From: Chloroflexota bacterium
GTDB taxonomy: Bacteria; Chloroflexota; Anaerolineae; Promineifilales; Promineifilaceae
Reading direction: 5' to 3'
Length of the DNA stretch: 64,000 nucleotides
Assembly (NCBI GenBank): GCA_017993775.1
Contig: JAGOMA010000010.1
Coordinates: 1-64,000, forward strand
How positions within the stretch are numbered: the first letter of the stretch is position 1; every line of letters starts with the position of its first letter. Both the position numbers and the translations under genes were made by a program. Below the pieces are notes generated by a model that saw nothing but the letters and a program-made list of their open reading frames with translations, was not told the origin of the DNA and searched no databases. Shown piece after piece: positions 52,802 through 61,109 of the stretch.

Positions 52802-54804
52802 GTTGTAATCCTCCGAACCTGTCCCATAGGCGACACATCGTAACCGGGCAGGGCGGCGACGGCCGTTTTAAACCCATCATCGGCCAACAGCGCCAACAGC
52901 GGCCGCAACAAGTCGCTCTCATATACCGCGTCTGGTAATACCAGGTCATACTGCTCATGGGTCAGCGGCACAAAATCAAGCTGCAACGCCCGCGCCGCCG
53001 CCCGAATGCCCAACCCGGCATCGGCCGTGCCGGAAGCCACAGCCGCCGCCACCGCCAGATGGGTATACTCTTCGTGGTCATAACCGGCCACATCTGCCGC
53101 CTGAATGCCTCGACGACCCAATTCATAATCCAGCAGCACGCGCGTCCCTGCGCCGCGCTGCCGGTTGACAATACGCAGGTCGCCGCCGCCTGCGTCGGCC
53201 CAATCGGCCAGACCGCGTGGATTGCCGGGCGGCACAATCCAACCCTGCTCCCGCCCGACCAACGTCACCAGGACAACGTCCTGGCCGGGTAAATAGCGGC
53301 GCACGTAGCTTTCATTATAGATGCCGGTGTCGGGATCGAGCAGATGGCAGCCGCCAAAATGGGCTTCGCCGCGCCGCAGGGCCATCAACCCGCCCAAACT
53401 GCCCACGTTGGCCGAGGCCAGCCGCAGCCCGCTGCCTTTTTCGGCCAAAAACTGGGCCAGCAGGTCGAGCGTCAGGTCGTGGCTGCCGATGGCTACCAGC
53501 GTGCGTTCGATCTCGCGCGGTGTGCGGTAGAGGTGGACGGTCACGCTGGTTCCGGCTTCCAATCCTTCGCTGAACCGCGGCACGTGGAGCAGCCCATCGG
53601 CCCGCACCAGGGAAGTGATGACGCCCGCGCCGCGATTCATGGGGGTTGCCATCACCTTGTCGCCCACTTTGCCCACCGCCACGCGCACAAAATCGTCATC
53701 GCCGGTGGGGGAATTGAGCTTGCGCGTAAGGGTGGCGCTCATGGTGGGCGGCGCGTAGGGCTGCTGGCCTTGCCAGCGAGCCAGCAGCGGCTCGATAAAA
53801 ATCTCGCCGGTGAGCGCGGCGCTGACCGGATAGCCGGGCACGCCGATGATGGGGACTGCGGAGTGCGGAGTGAGGGGTGATGAGTGAGGGGTGATAAGGC
53901 CGAGGATGACGGGATGGCCGGGGCGGACAGCGACGCCGTGGACGAGCAGTTGGCCGAGGTCGGCGACGACGTGAGCGGTATAATCTTCGCTGCCGGCTGA
54001 GGAACCGGCGTTGAGGAGGATGAGGTCGTGGGTTTGGGCGGCCTGGGTGACGGCCGTTTTGATAGCCACAAAATCATCGGCGACAATGGGCCAGCGGGTG
54101 GGCAGCCCGCCCCAGTCGGCCACCTGGGCGGCCAGGACCAGGCTGTTGTATTCGATAATTTGGCCGGGAGCGATGCCCTGGGCCACGGCCATTTCGCTCG
54201 ACACCAATTCTGAACCGGTGGGAATGATGGCTACAGACGGCCGTTTGTAGACAGACACAGTGGCATGGCCGGAACCGGCTAACGCGCCCAGGTCAACCGG
54301 GCGCAGTTTGTGGTTGGCCGGCAGCACCAATTCCGTGGCGACCATATCTTCACCCATGGGCCGCACATGATGCCAGGGCGGCAGCGCGGCGCGGATTTCA
54401 ATGCCTGGCCCATCCTCGGCGCTGACGGTCTGGGTGTGTTCGATCATCACCACGGCATTGGCCCAGGATGGCAGAGGATGGCCGGTGTTAACAGCCTGCG
54501 TCGGACGGCGGAACCGCTCGGCTTCTTCCGGACTTGTGACCAGAGTGAAGTGGCGAGGGCTGGTTTCGGTGGCTCCGGCTGTGTCTTGCGCGCGGAGGGC
54601 GTAGCCATCCATGGCGCTGGCGTGGTAGTGGGGGGCGGAGAGTTTGGCCCAAACGGCCGTGGCGGTGATACGGCCGTTGGCTTCAGCAATCGGCACAACC
54701 TCGGCTGCCAACGGCCCCCACAATCCCGCCTCAGCCAAGGCCGTTTGCAAAGCCATTTGCGCTTCGGTTAACGGGATGTCTTCCAGATAGACGTGTCGTT
54801 TCAT
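52798..54804 (-). CDS. MoeA-like molybdopterin molybdenumtransferase fused to a periplasmic-binding-protein-like domain
   Basis: The 668-residue protein has a MoeA core (about 1-410; PHYHASAMDGYALRAQDT, IIPTGSELV, LNAGSSAGSEDYT, GVPGYPVSA) and a C-terminal PBP-like domain (about 420-668; LVAIGSHDLTLDLLAQFL, NVGSLGGLMALRRGEAHFGGCHLLD, GNPRGLADWADAGGGDLRIVNRQRG), an arrangement known from MoeA-LysR substrate-binding fusions. MoeA inserts molybdate into adenylylated molybdopterin; the PBP domain may bind molybdate. I prefer ATG 54804 to GTG 54822; neither has a good ribosome site. No other moa/moe gene is near. Confidence 0.88.
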   Translation of the reverse strand: MKRHVYLEDIPLTEAQMALQTALAEAGLWGPLAAEVVPIAEANGRITATAVWAKLSAPHYHASAMDGYALRAQDTAGATETSPRHFTLVTSPEEAERFRRPTQAVNTGHPLPSWANAVVMIEHTQTVSAEDGPGIEIRAALPPWHHVRPMGEDMVATELVLPANHKLRPVDLGALAGSGHATVSVYKRPSVAIIPTGSELVSSEMAVAQGIAPGQIIEYNSLVLAAQVADWGGLPTRWPIVADDFVAIKTAVTQAAQTHDLILLNAGSSAGSEDYTAHVVADLGQLLVHGVAVRPGHPVILGLITPHSSPLTPHSAVPIIGVPGYPVSAALTGEIFIEPLLARWQGQQPYAPPTMSATLTRKLNSPTGDDDFVRVAVGKVGDKVMATPMNRGAGVITSLVRADGLLHVPRFSEGLEAGTSVTVHLYRTPREIERTLVAIGSHDLTLDLLAQFLAEKGSGLRLASANVGSLGGLMALRRGEAHFGGCHLLDPDTGIYNESYVRRYLPGQDVVLVTLVGREQGWIVPPGNPRGLADWADAGGGDLRIVNRQRGAGTRVLLDYELGRRGIQAADVAGYDHEEYTHLAVAAAVASGTADAGLGIRAAARALQLDFVPLTHEQYDLVLPDAVYESDLLRPLLALLADDGFKTAVAALPGYDVSPMGQVRRITT

Positions 54805-54928
54805 AATTGCCCCACTACCCACTACCCAAAACTACATCAAAACTCACCCAGAACCAAAGACTTTTCGGGCCACAACCCCTGCGCCACTATCGGGCAAATC
54901 GTTCGGGCCTTGGCCGGTAAAACCAAAC

Positions 54929-54993
54929 AAAAAAGCAGAAGGCCAAAAGCAGATTTCTTTCTGCCTTCTTCCTTCTGCTTTCTTCCTTCTGCT
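54929..54993 (-). terminator. Terminator downstream of tRNA-Lys
   Basis: On the minus strand an AGCAGAAGG arm (complement of 54985-54993 or 54971-54979) pairs with CCTTCTGCT (complement of 54934-54942) and is followed by a run of T (TTTTTTGTTTG). It lies 3' of the tRNA and includes direct repeats of CTTCCTTCTGCTTT. Confidence 0.55.
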
Positions 54994-55007
54994 TTCATTC
55001 CTATTAA

Positions 55008-55080
55008 TGGGTCATGAAGGATTCGAACCTTCGACCAATGGATTAAAAGTCCACTGCTCTGCCAGCTGAGCTAATGACCC
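55008..55080 (-). tRNA. tRNA-Lys (anticodon TTT)
   Basis: The 73-base gene folds into a standard cloverleaf. The acceptor stem is GGGTCAT/ATGACCC, the D arm contains AGCTCAGCTGGCAGAGC, the anticodon stem-loop is GTGGACTTTTAATCCAT with anticodon TTT, and the T arm contains GAAGGTTCGAATCCTTC. The 3' discriminator is A. CCA is not encoded and must be added. It has a near-consensus promoter upstream and a terminator downstream. Confidence 0.95.
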
Positions 55081-55091
55081 AACGAGCGGGG

Positions 55092-55120
55092 ATTATAGCC
55101 CCGCCTCTTGCCAATTGCAA
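55092..55120 (-). promoter_or_regulatory. Sigma-70-type promoter of tRNA-Lys
   Basis: TTGCAA (-35, 55115-55120) and TATAAT (-10, 55092-55097) are 17 bases apart on the minus strand; the tRNA 5' end is 11 bases downstream of the -10 box. Confidence 0.75.
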
Positions 55121-55176
55121 GAAAGAAATCTCTTAAGCGCCTCATCTTATAATTTCGTGATAGATATTGTCCTCGG

Positions 55177-55205
55177 TTGCAACACCCTTGGCGCTCGTCT
55201 ATAAT
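55177..55205 (+). promoter_or_regulatory. Sigma-70-type promoter of the signal peptidase gene
   Basis: TTGCAA (55177-55182) and TATAAT (55200-55205) are 17 bases apart, an exact match to the boxes and spacing of the divergent tRNA promoter 57 bases away. The leader to the ATG at 55253 is about 40 bases. Confidence 0.7.
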
Positions 55206-55252
55206 CCCTGATCGAAATCCCGGGTACAAGTTACCCTCTAGGTTGATTATTT

Positions 55253-55852
55253 ATGGCCGTTGCAGAATCTGGCTCATCTACATCACATCCAATACCCCAA
55301 AGACTCCCTGAAACCGAGTTGCGTCAGCCCACCGAAACCATCGTTCGTGAAATCATTGAAACGCTGCTGCTAACTTTTTTCATCTTTTGGCTGGTCAACA
55401 GTTTAATCGGGCGTTACCGCATCGAGGGCAGCAGCATGAACCCTACTTTGCAAAATGGACAGTACCTCATCATTAACAACATCAGCTATTATCTAAACAA
55501 CCCGCAGCACGGCGATGTGATCGTGTTCCATCATCCAAAGAGCGATCTCAATCTGATCAAACGGGTGATTGGCGTGCCGGGCGATGAAGTTGAAATCCGC
55601 AATCAACAGGTGATCGTCAACGGGGTTGTGCTGGATGAACCTTACATCGAGGATGAGCCTCAATACACCTACAGTGGTGTGGTGCCGGAAGGGGAGTATT
55701 TTGTCTTGGGGGACAATCGTAACAATTCGAGCGACTCTCATTCGTGGTCTTTTTTGCCGAAGGAAAATATCGTAGGCAAAGCAATGGTTGTTTATTGGCC
55801 GCCCAGCGATTGGGAAGCCGTGCCGCATTATGGATTCCAAAATGACAATTGA
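55253..55852 (+). CDS. lepB: Signal peptidase I
   Basis: The 199-residue membrane-anchored serine protease removes signal peptides from exported proteins. It has one TM helix (about 36-52), the catalytic Ser61 in EGSSMNPTL, the Lys103 general base in LIKRVIGVPGDEV, and the motifs NGQYLI and GDNRNNSSDSHSWSFLPKENIVGKA. Length fits the Gram-positive-type enzyme with one N-terminal anchor. Its stop overlaps the next ORF. Confidence 0.95.
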   Translation: MAVAESGSSTSHPIPQRLPETELRQPTETIVREIIETLLLTFFIFWLVNSLIGRYRIEGSSMNPTLQNGQYLIINNISYYLNNPQHGDVIVFHHPKSDLNLIKRVIGVPGDEVEIRNQQVIVNGVVLDEPYIEDEPQYTYSGVVPEGEYFVLGDNRNNSSDSHSWSFLPKENIVGKAMVVYWPPSDWEAVPHYGFQNDN

Positions 55853-56129
55853 ACCGAAAGTCCAAACCTGTGAACTCTGCCGGATTGGTCGTTGCCAACC
55901 AACAAAAGCGCCGTTTATCTACTGGGTAGATAAACATGTAATGGTTTTGCCCAACGCCCCCGCTTATTCTTGTGATATTTGTGGCCAATTGCAGTATGAC
56001 GAGGATTTTTTGGACTCGATGGATATTCTTTTGCAGGAATTAGAGGTTGGCTTGCCGCCGGAAAGGCAGCCCTCGCGGGCGGTTGCACCTGAAAAGACCG
56101 CACAATGGCATCCAACACGGAGCCGTTAG
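55842..56129 (+). CDS. YgiT-type zinc-finger protein
   Basis: The 95-residue protein has CELC (Cys-x2-Cys) and CDIC near residue 45, a YgiT/MqsA-like zinc-binding pattern (C-x2-C ... C-x2-C), then a polar tail. It overlaps the signal peptidase gene by 11 bases. ATG 55842 is used; ATG 55830 is equally open. Such proteins are often antitoxin-like or regulatory, but no toxin partner gene is adjacent. Confidence 0.6.
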   Translation: MTIEPKVQTCELCRIGRCQPTKAPFIYWVDKHVMVLPNAPAYSCDICGQLQYDEDFLDSMDILLQELEVGLPPERQPSRAVAPEKTAQWHPTRSR

Positions 56130-56248
56130 GGACACGGCCGTTCCCCCGCCCTTCCCCCTCCGCCAATTTCAGTACGCATTTTGTCACAAACGCTTTTACG
56201 TAACCCAAAACAGAATCAACGTGTCAGAAAAAACAGCCAGAAAACAGT

Positions 56249-57127
56249 ATGACACCCGCAACTGAAACAAAACGAACCCAGTTCAAAGCATTTATCGAAA
56301 AAGTAATAGCCACAGAAGACGCTGTGCGCGGCGTGGTGGGCATTGGCAGCCTGGCTTCAGGCCATATGCGCCCGGCATCGGATATTGACGCCATCATCTT
56401 TTTAGATCCGCTCGATTTATACATTGTGCCAGCGGAAGCGATATGGCAGCCAGAGGAAGACACGTTTTACAGCATCTTCGACGGCCGTCACCAGGCCAAC
56501 GGCTTGCAGGTAGACTTTTTGCGGCTGCCATACAAACAATGGGCCGAGCCAGACTTCATCTGGCCGGAAGAACGCCGCGCCGAACTAAGCGGCGGCTGGA
56601 TAGCCTACGACCCGTCCGGCGAAATCACCCGGTTGATCGCCCAAAAAACCGCTTACAATGACCCCGCGCGCTTAAGCCGGCTGGACGAAGCAATTGTCTG
56701 GCTGGATGAACTGCTCGAAGAAGACACGCCGGCCAACGTCTGGCACACATTGGGTCCAGTCATAGCCTACGATCGACTGCAAGCAGCGTATCGCAATCTG
56801 GTAGACGCCTTGTTTGCTTATAATCGGCAGTGGCGCATTTGGCGCAACCGGGAAATGGGGCATTTGCTCCGGCTGGATTGGCTGCCACCAGACTTCGAGA
56901 CGCGTGTGTTAACGGCCGTCACGCCCCCCAATTTAACCTACGACGGATACCTGGCGCGCACGGCCGTGCTGCGCAGCCTCTACGCCGACCTGTTAGCCCA
57001 ACTCGTCGCCAACGGCGACTATTCCCAGGTTCCGGTAGACCAGGCATTTATGCGCCTACACGAAGAACCAGGTCGCTCCTGGAACATCGACACATGGAAT
57101 AAGTTCCGAAATGCCCGAAAATTGTAA
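56249..57127 (+). CDS. Nucleotidyltransferase-fold protein
   Basis: The 292-residue protein has a nucleotidyltransferase core: GIGSLASGHMRPASDIDAIIFLD with Gly33-Ser34 and the metal-binding Asp45 and Asp47. A helical C-terminal part (YDRLQAAYRNLVDALFAYNR) follows. This resembles polymerase-beta-type NTases acting on small molecules or proteins, perhaps of the DUF4037-like kind. Substrate is unknown. It stands alone, so a role as toxin or drug-modifying enzyme is not supported. Confidence 0.7.
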   Translation: MTPATETKRTQFKAFIEKVIATEDAVRGVVGIGSLASGHMRPASDIDAIIFLDPLDLYIVPAEAIWQPEEDTFYSIFDGRHQANGLQVDFLRLPYKQWAEPDFIWPEERRAELSGGWIAYDPSGEITRLIAQKTAYNDPARLSRLDEAIVWLDELLEEDTPANVWHTLGPVIAYDRLQAAYRNLVDALFAYNRQWRIWRNREMGHLLRLDWLPPDFETRVLTAVTPPNLTYDGYLARTAVLRSLYADLLAQLVANGDYSQVPVDQAFMRLHEEPGRSWNIDTWNKFRNARKL

Positions 57128-57181
57128 TTTTTTGTTATCATAGGGCCATGAGGTCAGTTATCTAGCACGAAGGAGTCATTC

Positions 57182-57712
57182 ATGGGCAGCACGCACTTTG
57201 GTCGAAATCAACTCATCAATGTCGATCTGTTTACAGACGCTTATCGTGTGACCGGACACGTCATGGTTGGAACTGGCGGCATCCATGCCGAGCTGGCAAA
57301 TCCCAATTCAGATTTTCTAGAGTTACAAGACGCCTACATCTCCCGCATACATTTGCCCGGCGAGATCATTTCCCACTACAAAGTAGCCGCTTTCCGCAAA
57401 GACAATATCAACTTCATTGTGTTACAAGACCGGCGCGAAGGAATTCCGGTTGGCACCCAGCACGGCCGTTCCGTGTTCACGCGCGGCCGCCCCATCAGCA
57501 TATTTCTCACCGTCCCATCCTTCGAAATCGCCGGTGAAATTATGCACGATGGCAAACTCGCTCCCAGAGAAATCCTCGTACAATCTATTGGCCGCTTCCT
57601 CCTTGTCTTTTCGGCCAAAGCCTCAGCTTCTCTATACCCGGACATCTCTTACAGCGGCGATCTGATCTTGATTCACAAAGATCGCATCGGCCTGTTCTGC
57701 CTTGGGGCTTAA
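57182..57712 (+). CDS. Uncharacterised protein upstream of REC-ParA gene
   Basis: The 176-residue protein (MGSTHFGRNQLINVDLFTDA at the start) is beta-rich with no TM or signal peptide; GAAGGAG precedes the ATG. I do not recognise the family. Its position 90 bases before the CpaE-like gene suggests a related function. Confidence 0.55.
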   Translation: MGSTHFGRNQLINVDLFTDAYRVTGHVMVGTGGIHAELANPNSDFLELQDAYISRIHLPGEIISHYKVAAFRKDNINFIVLQDRREGIPVGTQHGRSVFTRGRPISIFLTVPSFEIAGEIMHDGKLAPREILVQSIGRFLLVFSAKASASLYPDISYSGDLILIHKDRIGLFCLGA

Positions 57713-57802
57713 ATCGTTCACCCATTCCCAACTTGGCATAATTATGTTATGATGCACCCTATGCCAACGAAGAACAGCAGCCTGAACAAAGGAGTCTAAA
57801 GC

Positions 57803-58945
57803 GTGGCGCGGATTTACGTAATTGATGATGACGAGCAGTTACTACGCATGGTGGGTCTTATGCTGGACCGCGGCGGCCATACCACTACCCTCATTAGCGA
57901 CCCAGTCGACGGCCTGGAACAAGTAAAAAACGATAAACCAGACTTACTTGTCCTCGATGTTATGATGCCGGACATGAGTGGGCACGATATCGCCCGTCAA
58001 TTACGCACCTACAAAGGGCTAGAAACCCTTCCCATCCTCATCCTCACAGCCCGTTCCCAAGACGTAGACCGCACCACCGCCCTCAAAAGCGGCGCCGATG
58101 ACTACCTCAGTAAACCAGTTACTTCCCAAGAATTGATTGAGCGAGTAGACAACTTGCTGCACAAGCGAGAAAACCGCACCAAGCCAGAACAAGGCATTCT
58201 CATAGCCATGTTTGGGATGCGCGGCGGCGTCGGGCAAACAACATTAGCAGTTAACCTGGCCAGCGCGCTGCGCCGTTTGTCGCAAGAAGAAGTTTGCCTC
58301 GTCGATTTGTCCCCGGCCGGCGGGCAGGCCGCCATGCATTTACGCCTGCAAACCCGCGCCACCTGGGCCGACCTTCCCACGGCTAACGAATTGGATTGGT
58401 CTGTGCTGAAGGAGCGGCTGACGATTCACCCCTCTGGGCTGCGCTTGCTGGCCGCGCCGACAATGCCTCAGGCAGCAAACGAACCATCAGCCGAACTGGT
58501 GCAAGCTTGCCTGTATCTCTTACGCGAAAAGATGATGTTTACCGTGGTAGATATGCCGCGCGTATTCGGGCCAACGTTTACGGCCGTTCTCGAATCCGCC
58601 GATATCGCCCTACACGTTTTGGCGGCAGATGTGGTGTCGGTGCAAACGGCCGTGCAGGTAGACCGCCTCCTGGGCAAAACAGGCATCACCTTCCGCCAGA
58701 AAAGCTACGTTCTCAACCACATCCAACCCGAAGCCGAACTCCCCCAATCCACCGTCGAACGCGGCTTAAACGCCCGCGTCGCCTCCAAAATCAATTACGA
58801 TCCCAATCAGTCGCGCGCCCTGGCCCAAGGCGTCCCCCTGACACTTACCTCAGCCAAATCCCCCATGCCCACCATGATGAATCGCATGGCCGAAGTGATC
58901 TGGCAGCGCGTGGTCAGCACCACCGCCAAAACCAAACCCGGTTAG
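57803..58945 (+). CDS. CpaE/TadZ-like protein: receiver domain plus ParA-like ATPase with altered Walker A
   Basis: The 380-residue protein starts at GTG 57803. The receiver domain (1-125) has the acidic pocket DDD and phospho-acceptor Asp52 (LVLDVMMPDMSG) and Lys in SKPVTS. The ParA-like part begins ILIAMFGMRGGVGQTTLAVN: the normal KGGxGKT reads RGGVGQT, so both Lys are lost (Arg140, Gln145). Such degenerate ATPases are typical of TadZ/CpaE proteins that position pili or other machinery at poles. No tad/cpa pilus genes are here. Confidence 0.82.
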   Translation: MARIYVIDDDEQLLRMVGLMLDRGGHTTTLISDPVDGLEQVKNDKPDLLVLDVMMPDMSGHDIARQLRTYKGLETLPILILTARSQDVDRTTALKSGADDYLSKPVTSQELIERVDNLLHKRENRTKPEQGILIAMFGMRGGVGQTTLAVNLASALRRLSQEEVCLVDLSPAGGQAAMHLRLQTRATWADLPTANELDWSVLKERLTIHPSGLRLLAAPTMPQAANEPSAELVQACLYLLREKMMFTVVDMPRVFGPTFTAVLESADIALHVLAADVVSVQTAVQVDRLLGKTGITFRQKSYVLNHIQPEAELPQSTVERGLNARVASKINYDPNQSRALAQGVPLTLTSAKSPMPTMMNRMAEVIWQRVVSTTAKTKPG

Positions 58946-58951
58946 GTCTTG

Positions 58952-60712
58952 TTAACCCGACAAACCTTCAGCTAAAACAAAACCCAGAACTTCTTGCGCC
59001 GTCGCTTTATCCATCGCCCGGACGATAATCGTTTCTGTCTCGCTCTGCACTTCTGCGGGATACACGCAAGTAGCGCCTGTCAGACCGCCATCCCAACACC
59101 GGATATTGCTTGTGCCTAACTGCTCCAGGCCAGATGTCCGCCAGAGATTGCTCAGATAACTGTCGTAACCGGCGGCAAACTCGGCCGCCTCATCTGCCGA
59201 ATCCCAGACCACATGCCAAAGCGTTACCAGCCCCTCATCCGTAGGATTGTGGTACAGCGCGTAACGATCCCCACGCCAACCAGAGGCGGCGGATACGGCC
59301 GTTTCCCCATCCAACCGTTGGCTCAGATATTGCCCCATCAGCCATTCACCCACCACGCCCTCATCCACCATGCTCCATTCGGGCGGCAGCACAGCAGCCA
59401 GAAGCGGCAAAGTAACCATCACCGGAGCGGCCAAGGCCGCTTCTGGGCGCAAAATTTGCGCAGTCGACTGCGGCGGCTGCTGCCAGGCCGCATCCACTGC
59501 ACCAAAGTTTCCGCCTGCTTCATACAACGCCTGCGCATACGCCAATCCTTCCGCCAGGGGAAATGCCTGCTGCTTCGCGATTATTTCCGGCAAATTTCCC
59601 GGCAGCGGAATCTGGCTGTCGGCCAGGCTGGTTTGCAATGCGGCTTGCAGCGCAGGATCCGCCTGGGCAATGTATAGCTCTTGCGCCAGCCGGATTTGGC
59701 CCTCGGCCAGAGCGCAAAGCGCGGCGCGGGCATCGGCATTGGGTAGATCGGCAAAGGAATAGCTCGCCAGCTGTCGCTGGCCCACCACGGCGCGGATATA
59801 TGCCAGTCGGGCATCCACGCTGCTGCCGGGTTCTGGCGGCAGAGGGAAATCCGCGCCGGTTGGCAGCGAGCAGTACTCGTTGAGGAGCGTTACATCCACG
59901 TCGCCCCCAGGCAAGAAATCAAACGCGCGTAAAAAGAGGCGATTGGCAGTCTGCCTATTGCCGGTGTCTGTGGCTAAGGTTTGTTGTTCGCTGCCGGGCA
60001 TCGCAGCGGCGGGTTGGCCCAAAATATCGGCGACCGTTTGCGTGAAGGCTGCCATTTCGGCAGCGGTGTCTACCACCTGAAGCGTTACGCTGACGGGCGG
60101 GCTGGCTATTTGGGCTGTGTTTACGGCCGTTATCACTATGTCATATTCGCCCACGGCCGTAGGAATCCACGCCATTCTAACCTGATGCAGCGTTTCGCCA
60201 GCCAGCGTTTGGGTCACCACATCGCCGGCCCGGGCCACCAACACCAGCGCCAACCCCGATTCGTCGGCGGCCACCGCCACAATCGACACCGGTTCATTCA
60301 CCTGCGCCACACCGCCGCTTACAGGCTCAATGATCGTGACGCGCGGCACGCTTTGCGCCGCCGACTGGCCGGCTATGGTCGTTTCCTGCGTAAACACGCG
60401 GGTCAGCAGCAGATCAATTTGCTGCTGCTGATCGTTCAGTTCCCGCTCAGCCAGTTGGTGATTGTTGATGGCCGTGTCGCGTTCGCTGGCTACGGCCGTT
60501 CCTTCAGCCTGCACGGCCGTCAACCGCGCCTCATTTTGCCGCAGTTCACCCTCCAAACCCACAATCAGCGTTGCTTGCGCATCGGCCTGCTGCGCCTGCT
60601 GCTCCAACGGCCCCCAACCACGATACAAAAACCAAAACAAAGCTACCAACACCAGAATAACCATCAACATGGCCAGAACGAGAGCGCGTAACGGAGAAGA
60701 AGAAGTTTTCAT
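58952..60712 (-). CDS. Membrane-anchored coiled-coil protein with Ig-like domain
   Basis: The 586-residue protein has an N-terminal TM helix (ALVLAMLMVILVLVALFWFL), a Gln/Ala-rich coiled coil (about 40-110), a beta domain (PRVTIIEPVSGGVAQVNEPV) and a large C-terminal helical region. I recognise no named family. ATG 60712 is favoured as it puts the TM near the start; a GTG at 60808 would add 32 residues. Convergent to the REC-ParA gene, 6 bases from its stop. Confidence 0.6.
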   Translation of the reverse strand: MKTSSSPLRALVLAMLMVILVLVALFWFLYRGWGPLEQQAQQADAQATLIVGLEGELRQNEARLTAVQAEGTAVASERDTAINNHQLAERELNDQQQQIDLLLTRVFTQETTIAGQSAAQSVPRVTIIEPVSGGVAQVNEPVSIVAVAADESGLALVLVARAGDVVTQTLAGETLHQVRMAWIPTAVGEYDIVITAVNTAQIASPPVSVTLQVVDTAAEMAAFTQTVADILGQPAAAMPGSEQQTLATDTGNRQTANRLFLRAFDFLPGGDVDVTLLNEYCSLPTGADFPLPPEPGSSVDARLAYIRAVVGQRQLASYSFADLPNADARAALCALAEGQIRLAQELYIAQADPALQAALQTSLADSQIPLPGNLPEIIAKQQAFPLAEGLAYAQALYEAGGNFGAVDAAWQQPPQSTAQILRPEAALAAPVMVTLPLLAAVLPPEWSMVDEGVVGEWLMGQYLSQRLDGETAVSAASGWRGDRYALYHNPTDEGLVTLWHVVWDSADEAAEFAAGYDSYLSNLWRTSGLEQLGTSNIRCWDGGLTGATCVYPAEVQSETETIIVRAMDKATAQEVLGFVLAEGLSG

Positions 60713-61109
60713 AGGAATAACCTTGTCGCAGCCTGTGCATTCTTGCCCTGGCGACGATTTAGGAACTGTGCGGGCGAGGTTAAGAATCGATACGGCCGTG
60801 CCGGTCACGAGGCATCGGCCAACAGAATGCTACACGAGGAGCGGGTCCGGGTCAAGGTAAGGCGCACCCGCACGCCAGCCAACTTTAACCGCCGATGAGA
60901 ATCTATACTCACAGCGCGGATTACACGGCCGTTTCCCTCCTGTAAAGCGGGCCGCTGACAACTAGATAGCTTTTGACAGCAAAGCAAAGCTATAAATAGC
61001 GTGACTTTTCCTGTAAAAACAGGTTAAACACCATAGAAAACATCCTAGGATTAAGTTTACTCCCGCAGCCCAAAAGCCTGCGGGAGTATTGTGCAGGAAG
61101 GAGATAGTT
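60713..61109. other. Intergenic region between divergent genes, upstream of the mevalonate genes
   Basis: This 397-base gap should hold promoters for both directions. The only strong element I see is the hairpin at 61059-61087. A TTGACA (60973) and TATAAA (60991) pair has only 12 bases between them and is not a credible promoter. Confidence 0.5.
61059..61087 (+). promoter_or_regulatory. 10-bp hairpin just upstream of the HMG-CoA reductase start
   Basis: ACTCCCGCAG (61059-61068) pairs exactly with CTGCGGGAGT (61078-61087) around a 9-base loop, 8 bases before the AGGAAGGAG ribosome site. It could act as a leader terminator or as an element that affects translation of the mevalonate genes; no T-tract follows. 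Confidence 0.5.

Noticed and set aside
55842..57127. Toxin-antitoxin pair formed by the YgiT-type zinc finger and the nucleotidyltransferase
   Set aside because: The genes are 119 bases apart, the NTase is large and no HEPN or MqsR-like gene is present.
60973..60996. TTGACA followed by TATAAA upstream of the mevalonate genes
   Set aside because: Spacing is 12 bases, too short for a sigma-70 promoter.
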